Source of the DNA: Salticus scenicus
Taxonomy: Eukaryota; Arthropoda; Arachnida; Araneae; Salticidae
DNA length: 64,000 nucleotides
Assembly (NCBI GenBank): GCA_963930645.1
Contig: OZ005662.1
Coordinates: forward strand, 77,271,841 to 77,335,840
Direction: 5' to 3'
Shown: piece by piece, positions 1 to 11,745 of the stretch
Layout of the letters: every line of letters starts with the position of its first letter
Numbering within the stretch: position 1 is the stretch's first letter
The notes under the pieces: model-generated
What the model was told of the DNA's origin: nothing
Seen by the model: the letters and a program-made list of their open reading frames with translations, nothing else
Databases searched by the model: none
Program-made: the position numbers and the translations under genes

Positions 1-461
1 TCTCAGTAGTGCCACGTGGCCGCCCGGAACCCGGTCTTCTTGAGGCAGTACTTTCCCTTGACCACTGCTGCCAACACTCATGCACAGTGGATACATTCCT
101 GCCAAGTCTTTCTGCAATATCGCGGAAAGAAAACCCACCTTCTCGTAGCCCTACTACACGACCTCGTTCAAACTCAGTGAGCTGTTGATAATGGCTTCTT
201 CGTCTTCTTAGAAGCATCCTTGACTAACATTAACCCACTACGTCAAATCTCAACTGTAAATAACGATCACGAACCTTACACCGCTTATTTAAAGCAAACC
301 TCATTTGCATGTTCATAGTGTCGCTACAAGCGCCACACTTATGCGCGTAGCTCGAAATTTGAATCGACGTCATCTTTCAAATGTATAAACACGCCTACCA
401 AATTTCGTTTATCTAGCACAGCTCCTTCCTGGTGTTGGGATTTTTTTTTTTTCCATCAGTG
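1..461 (-). mobile_element. Tc1/mariner transposon, 5' end
   Basis: The element enters from the left edge and ends at 461. Read on the minus strand its terminus is CACTGATGG followed by an A-run and CCCAACACCAGGAAGG, flanked by TA at 462-463, the usual Tc1/mariner target. Between the terminus and the transposase start is a leader of about 210 bases. The other terminus is outside the window. Confidence 0.75.
2..217 (-). pseudogene. Tc1-like transposase, N-terminal part, cut by window edge
   Basis: Reading leftward from an ATG at 217 to the window edge gives 72 open codons. The start reads MLLRRRRSHYQQLTEFERGR, followed by REGGFSFRDIAERLGRN and then SRRPGSGRPRG. This matches the first helix-turn-helix and the GRPR AT-hook-like linker of Tc1-family transposases, which bind the terminal inverted repeat. 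No stop or frameshift is seen in the visible part. The catalytic DDE domain lies outside the window, so whether the gene is intact cannot be judged. It sits about 245 bases inside the terminal repeat ending at 461, the normal layout for a Tc1 element. Confidence 0.8.
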
Positions 462-463
462 TA

Positions 464-1440
464 TATTATTCAAGTTCACTATCGGATGTTTACTCTGTAA
501 AATGGGGTAAATATCACCACTAGTTTGTATACAGGGACACCCGAAAGTATTCCAAATTCTATGAGAGGTATTTCTATGAGAGGTATGAGAGGTATTTCTA
601 TAAACCAAATTTTAATTATATTGCTTTGAACAAATCTTTAAAAAATTGAAATATGTTATTCATATGTACAAAAGAATGCTTTCTGCAGAATGTAGTATGA
701 TTAGCTTTAGATTTACAGGGCCACACAAAAATACTCAGTTACATTGAGGGTTGTTACTGGAAATTTGCTGTAATTGCATTTTCGATTACATTAAGCGATT
801 TAACAGTTTTTAACATTTTTAAAGTGTGAATATGATTTCAATTTGTGTACCTATCTGTCCGACTGCCCATCTGCCCATCTGTGCGACCGCCCCCAGCAGC
901 CATAAATATTTTCGGAAGTCTTAAATAAATAAATAAATAAATAAATATATATATGTTATTTAGATTCACTATGGAATGTTCCCTATTTTATATGGCATTG
1001 AATGGTCCTTTGCAACTGGTACAGAGACACCCAAAAAAATTCCGATGCATTGCATTTTAGGACAGACATTTTTATTAATTATATTTAAAGAACTTTCGAT
1101 TGTAAAAATCATGAAGAAATTGACATTTATTGTTAATCATGTTTACAGGCCTACACTAAATTATTCAGATACATTAAGGGCTGCAATTAGAATAAAAGGG
1201 CTACGTTATCTTTTGCGCTAAGCGTTTTTAACACTTTCTAACAATGTTTAAGAATGATTAGTAATTCAACTAGTCTATCTGTATGCCTTTCTGAACTACC
1301 GTCTGTCCATTGTGTGACTACGTAAGGCAAAGAGCATTGGAAGTTATACGATACAACAATTACGTACATTTAGAAAGTGTTAATAATCAATGCGTACTGC
1401 ATGATTTTTCGTTTTTTTTTTTTTTTTTTTTTTTTTTAAG
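464..1440. repeat. Diverged duplicated non-coding repeat
   Basis: Two diverged copies lie in tandem. The stretch from about 465 (TTCACTATCGGATGTT) resembles that from about 962 (TTCACTATGGAATGTT). A related segment with the phrase GGACCACACAAAAG is found near 7815. The part at 1241-1411 is repeated at 10039-10210, sharing TCTGTCCATTGTGTGA and GAAAGTGTTAATAAT. The 81-codon open frame at 976-1221 lies inside this repeat and shows no recognisable domain. A poly-T run ends the block. Confidence 0.5.
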
Positions 1441-1760
1441 CCTCTTGTCTTAAATTAGATTTTCTTTGAGAAAGACTTATAATTTTGCACTTTCTTTTCT
1501 TTCTTTATTATCATGTTTTTATTAACTTCTATTCTTTGTTAGTTTGTTTGTCCGGTACAAATCTTGCAATTGAATTTTAACTAACTTCCCTCCTAACTAG
1601 ACATTTGAATTACGATTTGAGAGGTACAGTGCCTCTTCGAAGTTTTATGGATTACTTCAATCTTAAAACCAAACTAATCAACATTAATAGGTTTAACTTA
1701 CAACATTACATGTAAAAGTATGAATTAATACTCATTATTATTATTATTATTATTATTTTT

Positions 1761-1910
1761 AGGACGGAGGACTATTAGTCTCAATCTACGGATTTTTACG
1801 ATACCAGTTTTACAACATTTGGACATTTATCGAAAATATAATTGAATAATTGAAAGCGGTGTTATAATTTGAAAAAAAAAAAAAAAAAAAAACTAATAGT
1901 CCTCCGTACT
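1761..1910. mobile_element. Short inverted-repeat element (MITE), copy 1
   Basis: The left arm 1761-1779 (AGGACGGAGGACTATTAGT) is the near-exact reverse complement of 1892-1910, giving a 150 bp unit with 19 bp terminal inverted repeats. A second copy lies at 50438-50606. The similarity of the two copies continues some 400 bp to the right (to about 2310 and 51000), so the unit is part of, or inserted in, a larger dispersed repeat. No transposase and no clear target duplication are visible. Confidence 0.6.
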
Positions 1911-2080
1911 AAACTAAATTCTGTTTTTGCCAGAATTTCATTAAAATCTCTTTTTTTTTTTTTTTGAAAGAGAAAGAAAAGAAAATTAATAATAATCAGT
2001 TTCAAAACAAACACTATCGAAAAAGTTTTTGTTTTTAATAATTTTGAATTAGGAAATAAAAAACGCGCGTGCAAAATGAG

Positions 2081-2111
<31 letters not shown>

Positions 2112-2310
2112 CTAGATATAATAATTAAGTTGGAATCTGAGTTGGTAATTAAAGGATGCTGTTGATATAGTAACTTTTTTAGCCATTTTATTACCAATAA
2201 AAAAGATTATTCCAATTGTATAAGTAAAGACCTTAGTGAGAAATGTCTTCTTTGGTGCGAAATTTTAAATTTCTTCAAGGGGGTCCACTGCTAAAGCTGT
2301 TCCTTCCCTT
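1911..2310. repeat. Dispersed repeat A, copy 1
   Basis: This non-coding stretch is collinear with 50607-51000. Shared phrases include TTTTGCCAGAATTTC, GCGCGTGCAAAATGA, GAGTTGGTAATT and AAGGATGC. Shorter matches lie at 9544-9710 and 47330-47400. The open frame across 1862-2197 on the minus strand is made of homopolymers and is not a gene. Confidence 0.6.
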
Positions 2311-2626
2311 TAAATTTCTCTGTACGATGTAAGTAAATATTCGGATCAACTTTAGTAAAGGACTCTTTGGCGATTTTTGAAATTTAGTCACCGAAACAGT
2401 CTGGGCATTTTTTATTTTTATTATTATTATTATTATTTAATCATTTATTTCGGTTATTTCTGAGTAACAGTTAAACCTTTACAACAGCCCGTGGCGCATT
2501 TGGATTAATTTAATTTAAGGGTTTCTGAAGAAAAAAAAAAATCGTAATTTACAATATTGTGTACATAAGGATAAATTAATATGTAGACAAAATATTATCC
2601 AGATTTCTCAGTCTCTTTTTAGTAAT

Positions 2627-3954
2627 AGGGAAGCCGGGGTAATAAGAGACAAAGGGGTAATAAGAGACAAAAAATATTAATAAAATCTATACTATTAATC
2701 TAAATAACTTGAAATAAATGTCTCGTATTAATTTCATTAAATGGACTCCTCTTGATTTTTTAAGTGATTTTTGATTTTTTTTTTTTTTTTTTTTTTTTTG
2801 TTAAATTCTTTTTGTTAAATTTTCATTAAATCCTTGTCTCTAATAACCCCACGTGGGGTAATAAGACCAGGCTTGTAACTGTCCATATATAGCAATGTAA
2901 AATCATGTGAGATAATTAAAGATATCTGGAAACAATTCTGAATCAGCCAACAGTTTAAAATTTTTATTATTTACATCCATTCAAAAAATATGTTTGCTCG
3001 AAAATTAACTGTCATAAATGTGTTTGTGCAATTCATTTCTTTTAATATTAGATCCTAAATAATATAATATTGTACTTAATGATAGTTCTACATAATCAAC
3101 ATAACCTAGGGATTAACCAAAAACATCAATATAATTTCTAAAATTGGCAGAAAATATTTTACCCATTTTCTAAAGTGTAGTCGAAAATAGGCAAAAAAGA
3201 CGTATCTTTGAAGTGTATACAAGCGAACAAAATGTTATAAAATATTTTTCTAGTAATTATAAATGAACTTATTTATTATGTAATGAAGTATTAATGACTA
3301 AATACTAACTTATACACATTCTAAACATAAATTTACATAATCATATCAACTAAATATGGTCTAGCCTAATGAGTGAAACTGCTTTTTGATTTAAAGTGAA
3401 AAAAAAAAAAAAAATGTTCTCTTGGTAAACTTTGACTGGGCCTAACACTAGGTAAACTCTCCGTAAACTAGTCAGGCAGAATTAACAGGAACTACAATTG
3501 GGGGGCGATACAGGAATTAACAATGGGGGTAATAAGAGACTCATGTCTCTTATTACCCCCACAAAAAATAAAAATGGGGTAATAAGAAACATGCCTAGAA
3601 CATGTAAATAAAGAATGCTTTCAAGGTTTTAAAAAATTGTACATCAAAAGTCATAGTCTTGGTCAAAAGGTTACACATTAATAAATCCCAAACTTCTTAC
3701 TTACAAAAAAAAAAAAAAAAAAAAAATTTTAGAAAAAGTCACGAACTTTCAGGGTAAGTTCAAAGTGAAGGTTTTTTTTCGTCGTATAAAAATAATTCAA
3801 AATATGTTATAAACTTTTCAATAAATGTATTGTAGTAAAGAATACGCATGATACTTAATATTACATATTTTTAATGCTGTCTAAGTTATATTTTTTGGTG
3901 GGTTTTTTGACTGCGTCTCTTATAACCCCTGTCTCTTATTACCCCGGCTTCCCC
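2627..3954. mobile_element. Non-autonomous DNA element with subterminal repeats (GGGGTAATAAGAGAC family)
   Basis: The ends at 2628-2650 and 3931-3954 are inverted copies of GGGAAGCCGGGGTAATAAGA, flanked by TAAT at 2623-2626 and 3955-3958. The 15-base motif GGGGTAATAAGAGAC or a close variant occurs nine times: forward at 2636, 2654, 2855, 3526 and 3576; reverse at 2836, 3545, 3915 and 3931. Two internal pairs form hairpins (2836-2868 and 3525-3560). There is no long reading frame. Clustered subterminal repeats are typical transposase-binding sites, so this looks like a deletion derivative of a cut-and-paste element. Superfamily is uncertain; the target may be TAAT or a TAA-type site. Confidence 0.65.
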
Positions 3955-4541
3955 TAATTTAAATTTTACAATAACCCCTCGTATAAATCTTTAAATTTTA
4001 CCGGATATGAGAAATTGTGTTTGAATTTCTCAACAGTGCATGTACGAGTATTTTTCTTACTTGTATTCCACGAACAATTTTCTTATTTATGTAAGACATA
4101 ACAGAAAAGAAATTTGTGAGTATTTTGAAAGGATAAGAAAGTGTTTTTCAGTAGTCGTGAATCACTAAAGTGTAGAAAAATATCAAATTTTAGAACAAAC
4201 ACAAAAATCTGTTCTCAATCTCCATCAACGCTTTACAAAAGGTGTAGGCAGCTTCAAACTAAGAAAAATGGATTCTGCACTTGTGAAAACTGGTAAACAA
4301 TCCCTTTTGTTCACGGAACAACAATACCATTACACTATGAGTGTAAAAAGAAATATTTTCAGTTTACGGAGAGAGAAAACTAGGAATTCTCTTGTATTTT
4401 GATAGACTTTGCGTCTAGTTGTAAACTAAGACAGAATATTTGAACGTAGTTCTTAGTACTACATTTTTTTACACCAGCAAAATAATGGATAGAACGGTGA
4501 TTTGTTTTTAGTCTCCCATAAAAAAATTGAAAATATTTCTT

Positions 4542-4544
<3 letters not shown>

Positions 4545-4585
<41 letters not shown>
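4545..4585. repeat. (CT)n microsatellite
   Basis: About 20 CT repeats run directly into a poly-T tract. The 105-codon open frame across it is an artefact of the repeat. The flanking DNA 3959-5050 shows nothing else recognisable. Confidence 0.9.
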
Positions 4586-4593
<8 letters not shown>

Positions 4594-5059
4594 TTTTTTC
4601 TTTTACAGTTTTAAAATAATTTTGTGTTCCAAACCTTTTTATCTGTGTTTTAAAATTAGACTAGAATACACTCCTTCACATATTTATAAGGACACTTTAT
4701 GTTTTGAAATAACTTATGTAAAAATAATTGTGATCAAGATTATACTAAGTGCATTTAATATATCTAGTATTCTAAAAACCAAAACTGTTATAATCTTTTT
4801 TAATATGAAACAAAATTAATAAAAAATAGTGCAAAATATTTTTTTCTCCGCGTTTTTAGATGTTCATAATTATAGGGACAATCTAGATTTTTTCATTTTA
4901 TTTAATTTACTAGAGGATAAATTACAGTTGACATGCGAATTTGTTAACTACTGGGCTAGATTAATTCATATATAAGCCTTCAATTTTTCTTGGACGGACA
5001 TTACTGATATTTCCTCGAAAAAAAGAACATTCATGTAGTGAAGTGTGTGTTTTTTAAGT

Positions 5060-5690
5060 TGAGGGGTAATTTCAGTCTGTCGTATTTCTAATGAAATTCG
5101 AAGATCTAAAATTGCTGAAGGAAATGTGATCAAACGTTGAACTGCTGGTTCGATAGGAGAGAGATCTGATGCAAAATCAGAGTTGTTTTACAGTGATCGA
5201 AGACTCATAATTATTGTTCTACTCATTGACTGCTGCTGAATTTGCTCGTAATTTTTAACGAAAGGTTGCTGTCCACATTTATGCATGTTTAAAATAATTA
5301 ATAATATGTTAAAATGAATAAAAAAACCAGCAATAATCAATAAGCATTTAATGGATGAAAGAACGTCTGTGTTAAGTTGAATAAAGACAATATGAAATGG
5401 TAAAATGTTGCATTTTCAGATGAAAAATGTTTTATTCTTGATTAATCAAATGGTTTTAACAGTTACTGGCAAGATCTGAAAATAGCGAAAGACAGAGCAG
5501 ATTTTTAAAGGCAGATATGAATCGGACATTTTAAAGGTGGATCTATGGTGCTTTGTGGAGCTGATTCTACTGAAGGAAGAATGAATTTAGTACTTTTTCT
5601 ATTATTATGAACATCAAGAGAATATCTGCAAATTTTAAACTTGGAATTCTACGATTTTTGTTATATTTTAGAGAGGGGGAGGGGGTAATC
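5060..5690 (+). pseudogene. Decayed Tc1/Tc3-like transposase
   Basis: Several frames on the plus strand together give a Tc3-like transposase path. ISNEIRRSKIAEGN at about 5090 matches the helix-turn-helix. TAAEFARNF at about 5230 matches the second DNA-binding part. Near 5410 VAFSDEK is followed by SNGFNSYWQDL, the region of the first catalytic aspartate. GGSMVLCGA follows near 5540, then SREYLQIL. Multiple stops and shifts separate these blocks, and the second catalytic aspartate and the glutamate are not visible. It is an old dead copy, related to but not the same as the element at 32556-34161. Confidence 0.7.
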
Positions 5691-6582
5691 TGTTTTTTTT
5701 TTTTTTTTCAACAAGACTTACATTTTTGCTCTATTTCTAGAGTAATAAGAAATAGTTTGAAGAAAGAAACTTCCGTATTATTGCCTTTTCCGTGGCCTAA
5801 AAGTTGAAAAAAAAAACCTTAACTTATCATATTAGAAAAGGGCATGCAAGTGGAAAGCAATTATAAATAGTTTAAATTTATGATAAGCACAATTTAGATA
5901 ATGTTATTTTATCAAAAATCAAAGGAAAAACCCTTTGTACCTATCTTTTTGTCGCGGGGTGTAATAGAACGTCTTGTGAATGACACACCAAATTATTTTA
6001 ATTATCTTTCAAATGCAATATAATCTACACATATATCTCTACAATGTCTTTTGTTAATAAACATAGTTATCTGTGTGATTTCTGAATTTTTTGTCACTTA
6101 GAATAACCACACTTTTCACAAAAAAGCAGTTTTAATGCTTTTTTGTTTACTGGCCGCTAAAAAACAAGCACGTGAAAGTGCATTTCCTTTAGATAATACA
6201 TAATTTCCTTAGATAACTTTACTTTCTCTGCTGAACCAGGGATTTAAAGAACAAAAACTTTTCCTTGTGTGGTTTTCTCGTGTAACGAACCATGGTTCGA
6301 CGAATTTTTAAGATATTTAAGCTGTACGTTAGGATGACTAAGCTTGTGTACTTGGAAGACCAATGGATTTGTTTACTGACACATATTAAAAAGAGTGAAG
6401 ATGTGAAATTGAGTGTGACGGTCAGGGAGCACAGTACCCTAGAAACAGCCAAAATATTAAATATCATTTTCACTATTCAGTACTACCAAATGTTCTCGAA
6501 AACAATTTACATAAATATTCAATATTTTATAAAGGGATTAAAAAAATTTTTTTAAGCTTATCAGTAATATTATTAACCCTTT
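5691..6582. other. No recognisable feature
   Basis: AT-rich DNA without recognisable coding or repeat structure. Two overlapping open frames on opposite strands (6292-6555 and 6219-6473) show no domain, start context or related copy in the window, and I do not call them genes. Confidence 0.4.
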
Positions 6583-7408
6583 ACTCTGAGATAAAATATA
6601 TTCTGCCTTCATCTAGAACGAATGAGTGGTTATTTTCTAAATCTCGAAACTAGAAATATAGATTTTCGAGCTATGCGTATAGGGCACGCCAATAAGCTGA
6701 ATAGACGAAATGATTGAGAATTTCTAGTCTATACATTTCTAGATGATGAAACAATATTCTTAATATTCTGAATATACTGAATCCTTTGTATTGCAAGAAA
6801 TTCTCGCTTGATTTTCTAGAATAGGGTCATAAACCAAGATTATAGTTGCTAAATCTCGCCTCTTGTATTCACATTAATTTGGAGATATTTTCAAATAGGT
6901 TTGTCCTCGATAGTATAGGTAAACGCTCAAGAATTCCAATGGAAGTCTCTAGAATTCGCTTTAGAAAGGGACTAGCAAATTTTTTATAAGAGATTTATAA
7001 GGATGACATGGTACTATTTTTTCTAGAGCCACAATTTCGATTCTAGATGTCAGTTATAGAATTTTGAAATGATCGAGAATTTCTAGTCTACACATTTCTA
7101 GATGGTGGAATAATATTCTGAATAGTCAGAATCTTTTGTATTGCGAGAAATTCTCGCTTCATTTTCTAGAATTAGGTAATAAAGCAAGATTATAGTTGCT
7201 GAAACTAGCCTCTTGTATTCGCATTTATTTGCAGAGATTTTTAAATAAGTTTGCCCTCGTTAATATAGGCAAACGCTCTGGAATTCTAGTAGGGGTTTTT
7301 AGAACTCACTTTGAAAGGGGACTAGAATTCATAAGGATGATATGGAAGTATTTTTACTAGAGTCACTATTTAGATTTTTGTTGTCACTTACAAAATTTTT
7401 TTTCAGTG
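6583..7408 (-). mobile_element. CACTGAG MITE, tandem head-to-tail pair
   Basis: Two reverse-orientation copies of a ~475 bp element abut. The first covers 6583-7065. The second covers 7066-7408 and lacks its first ~130 bases, joining internally at GAAATGATCGAGAATTTCTA. Full copies elsewhere (52091-52567) have inverted ends CACTGAGAAAAAA. The outer right end here reads TTCAGTG followed by TA. Internal landmarks are GGCACGCCAATAAGCTGAAT and the TTCTAGAA-rich segments. There is no coding capacity. Confidence 0.75.
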
Positions 7409-8100
7409 TAAGCTCTACAACTTAGATAAGCTTACGTCATTTATTCTTCCTTTTGAAGTATCAGAACGTACACATGTATGTATGTTCTTATGTAATTAAA
7501 AAATGCAATTTTCTGATACTATGGTTAGATTCATGTAACGATTGTTGTTTTTTGAAGCGAATAAAGCATGCAAAGAGCATTTTTATGCATTTCTGCGCTT
7601 TATTGTAAAGTTATATTAATTTGAAAAACCTACTAGCTTTATACATGTAGTAATTGTGTGCTCACAAAAACATTCGTATACATGACATTTTATGAGAAGT
7701 ATTTCCTTAAGGCACATTTTAATATTTTTACAATCCACGAAATAAAGCAAAAAATATTATTCAAATGCACAAAAGTACGTATAGAATAATCCATAATTAG
7801 CATGTATGATTGGTTTACGGGACCACACAAAAGTATTATAATACATTGTGGCATACACTATACATTATGGGTGTAAGGAAAAAAAAATCATTTGAATATT
7901 TTTTCAACGCATTTTTAGCAATTTCCAACAAAATCGAAAAGTTAAACACTCATGATTTGTTTTCACAGGACCATACAAAGGCCTTTGAAATCACTGAATG
8001 AAATCTCTCAATGTATATTTTTCATTGTGTAATACGTTTTTAAAGCTTTTTAAAAGAATTGAGAAATATTTATGAGTTTGGTCCGTCTTGTCATTTTGTT
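7409..8100. repeat. Diverged non-coding repeat
   Basis: The 7740-7990 part resembles 640-900 (TTATTCAAATGCACAAAAG against TTATTCATATGTACAAAAG; GGACCACACAAAAG against GGCCACACAAAAA). The open frame at 7810-8001 lies in this repeat and has no recognisable product. The remainder is AT-rich. Confidence 0.4.
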
Positions 8101-8520
8101 CTATGTCATCCTTATAAATTCTAGTCCCCTTGGAAAGCGAGTTCTAGAAACCCCTATTAGAATTCTAGAGCATTTGCCTATATTGTAGAATGTCGAGGGC
8201 AAAGTTATTTAAAAATCTCCGCAAATAAATGAGACTACAAGAGGCGGGTTTCAGGCTCTGTAATCTTGGTTTATTACCTAATTCTAGATAATCAAGCGAG
8301 AATTTCTCGGAATACAAAAGATTCAGAATATTCGGAATATTCAGAATATTGTTTTACCATCTAGAAATGTGTAAACAAGAAATTCTTGACCATTTCATCT
8401 ATTCAGTTTATTGTCGTGCCTTATGCGCATAGTTCGAAAATCTGTATTTCTAGTTAAGGGATTTATAAAATGACCATTTATTAATTCTAGGTGAAGGCGG
8501 TATATATTTTTTTCTCAGTG
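8101..8520 (+). mobile_element. CACTGAG MITE, 5'-truncated copy
   Basis: It starts at TATGTCATCCTTATAAATTC, about 60 bases into the element, and runs to the terminal TTTCTCAGTG at 8511-8520, which is followed by TA. It is closely similar to the neighbour at 8596-9065 and to 52091-52567. Confidence 0.8.
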
Positions 8521-8595
8521 TATGGACTCTGTAGAAAACTGCCCTATGGATGTCATTCTATTTTAGCCACAATTATTTTCATATACACAGCGTAT

Positions 8596-9065
8596 ACTGA
8601 GAAAAAATTCTGTAACTGACATCTAGAATCTAAATTGTGGCGCTAGAAAAAATAGTACCATGTCATCCTTATAAATTCTAGTCCCCTTAGAAAACGAGTT
8701 CTAGAAGCTCCTATAAGAATTTTAGAGCGTTTGCCTACATTATCGAGGGCAAAGTTATTTAAAAATCTCTGCAAATAAATGAGAGTACAAGAGGCGGGTT
8801 TCAGCAACTATAAACTTGGTTTATTATCCAATTCTAGAAAATCAAACGAGAATTTCTCGCAATACAAAAGATTCAGAATATTCGGATTATTCAGAATATT
8901 GTTTCACCATCTAGAAATGTGTAAACGATCATTTCGTCTATTCAGTTTATTGGCGTGCCTTATGCGCATAGCTTGGAAATCTATATTTCTAGTTAAGGGA
9001 TTTAGAAAATGGCCACTTATTTATTCTAGAGGAAGGCGGTATATTTTTTTTTTTTTGTCTCAGTG
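8596..9065 (+). mobile_element. CACTGAG MITE, full-length copy
   Basis: The left end ACTGAGAAAAAATTC and the right end CTCAGTG are inverted to each other; length is about 470 bp. The centre has TTCAGAATATTC-type repeats. A 101-codon open frame starting at 8779 is entirely inside the element and reflects its sequence, not a gene. Confidence 0.8.
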
Positions 9066-10453
9066 CAGAAAATTTAGACAATAGAAATAGAATGACTCAT
9101 AAAAATCTTGGTTTATTCTTAATTTCATTTTAAGCTAATATGTTTCTAAAAAGTCGAATATATAAAACATTAACTTTGGTTTATGCGACGTTCATTACAT
9201 TAATATGAAATATGTCGCTTTACAAAATGATAGCATTATTTTTTAAACTCGTTTGGTACATTTAAATTTATCAAAATGTTTATTTTTTTTAATTATTTCT
9301 GACTAAATGTTTGTTATTTCTTACACTTTAATAATAAATATTCTCCGCAAAATACTAAATTACGTAAAAAAATTAAAAAATCTGTAGTTATATCTTTATT
9401 GTCAGAAAAAACAATGCATCAGATAAAACTGCACGTTGTTTCTTTGTCTGTCGAACTAGTGCCTACTTTTTTTGTCTGACAAATGGCCATTTTTTTTTTC
9501 TTTTTTTTTTTTTAATACCCGATTCGAAACAATTGTTGTGAGGTTTTCTCCAGAATTTCATCAAAATATTTTTTTGTTTTTTGTTTTTTGGTAAGAAAAT
9601 TAATAATAATCAGTATCGAAATAAACACTATCGAAAAGGGTTTTTTTAAATAATTTTGAATTGGGAAATCAGTGCGCATGCAAAATGAAATAAAAATAAG
9701 TAAAAAAAAATGAGTTTAAGGATTTAATTTTTATATAAAGCATGATCGCGTGCTGTCTTAAAAAGTACATGTAAAATTTACAGTTTATATGGTACGTGTG
9801 GCATCTATAAAAATTGTTTTAAGAAATAGAATAGAATAAAGAAAGCAAAGATGTTGGTGTCATTTTGTTATATAGTTTAAACTTTTGAATTTTATAGAAG
9901 TATCTACCGTAGGAATAATTTCTTATTCTAAAACTATAGGGAATTGTTATGCGAGCACAAGCGGTGCTACTTTTTTTTTCATTCCTAGTTTTTTTTTTTT
10001 TTTTTTTTTTTTTTAAGGTTTTTGCTTATTACTTTACAACTACGTTTACGAATGATTATGAATTCAATTAGTTTGTTTATTTGTATTTTACTCCTTCTAT
10101 CTGTCCATTGTGTGATTACGTACACAAAGTACATTGAAAATTAAACGATGTAACGCGTACGTATAGTTGGAAAGTGTTAATAATCTATGTGAACTGCATG
10201 ATTTTACGTTCTTGTTTTAATTTCAGATAAAGCTATCACGAGTTATCCACAGACTACCGTGAGGGCATTTTTTTTATAGAAGGGTCTCTGGAAACTAGCT
10301 TCCACCGACTGAATTTTTCAAAATTTTTAATGAAAATTTTATAAAATATTTGTTTAAATGTTGCTTTTTTATATGCTCAAGGTTTTGATTAAAAATCTTT
10401 ATTTTTTATATTAAAAAATCTAGTTGAAAAAAAAATTGAAAGGAAAATTATGC
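9066..10453. repeat. AT-rich spacer with two dispersed repeat fragments
   Basis: 9544-9710 is a partial copy of dispersed repeat A (CCAGAATTTCATCAAAAT; CGCATGCAAAATGAAATAAA). 10039-10210 repeats 1241-1411. The rest is AT-rich DNA with long T-runs and no coding signal. Confidence 0.55.
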
Positions 10454-11708
10454 TTTTTACTTTCTTCTATATGTAATATAGAGAAAGTATTGGATTCGCG
10501 AAAATTTTCGAAGTCTACTTTTTGATGGATTTACATGTTTTGGGATATGGAGAACACGAATTAATAGTTTTTAGAAAATGTCTGTCTGTCTGTCTGTCTG
10601 TATCATTTTTTTGTGGACGCTGTATCTCACGAACCAATGAATGAAATTTAACCAAACTTGGTATTTAGTTGCACCCTGACATAAACTGGTGCTGATTAGA
10701 TTTTGGGATTACTCGCTCAATAGGTGGCGTTGTGATCGCATTTTATGCAAATTTTTAACATGGCAGCATAGGACAAAATTCCGTATAAATGGGCATAAAG
10801 AGAGTTATTTTACACTTGTGATTGTAAAATTAATATGAATTATTGATAATAGTAGTAGTTAGCTAGGAAAAAAATTTTGTGCATGGGGGGGCATCGCTTG
10901 CCCCCCCACCGGGGGGGAAGTTCCCACCCGGGGGGGCATCGCTTGCCCCCCCCCCCACCGGGGGGGAAGTTCCCACCCGGGGGGGCAAAATTTCATGATG
11001 GGTATCTTTCAAAAGATCTCGTCAATACCTTTAAAACGAATGGTTGAACGATAAATCTGTGATAATTTAAACCAAAGTTATCGATTTTTTTTACTTTTAA
11101 CAAAAAAAAACTTAGAAAAAATCGCAATTTTTTTTTTTTTAACGAAATTTAACCAAACTTGGTATTTAGTTGGTCCCCGACATAAACTGGTGCTGATTAT
11201 GTTTGGGGATCAATAGCTCAACAGGTGGCGCTGTGATAGCATTTTATCTAAATTTTTAACATGGCAGCATAGGACAAAAATTCGTATAAATGTGCATAAT
11301 TAGAGTTGTTTTAAACTTGTGATTGTAAAATTAATATGAATTATTGATAATAGTAGTATGTAACTAGGAAAAATATTTTCTGCATGGGGGGGCATCGCTT
11401 CCCCCCCCCCTAGGGGGGAAATACCCCCCCAGGGGGGGTAAATTTTCACATTGGGTATCTTTCAAAAGATCAGGTTGATAATAGTAGTAGTTAACTAGGA
11501 AAAAATTTTTGTGCATGTGGGGGCATCGGTTGCCCCCCCCATCGAGGGGGGAAGTTCCCACCCGGGGGGGCAAAATTTCAAGATGGGTATCTTTCGAAAG
11601 ATCTCGTCAATACCTTTAAAACGAATGGTTGAACGATAAATCTGTGATAATTTAAACCAAAGTTATCGATTTTTTTTACTTTTAACAAAAAAAAACAGAA
11701 AAATATCG

Positions 11709-11745
<37 letters not shown>

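Noticed and set aside
6219..6555. Host genes on either strand (84 and 87 codons)
   Set aside because: They overlap in opposite directions, with no recognisable domain, related copy, splice or promoter evidence.
8779..9084. 101-codon plus-strand frame
   Set aside because: Lies almost wholly inside a full-length CACTGAG MITE; related copies do not keep it open.
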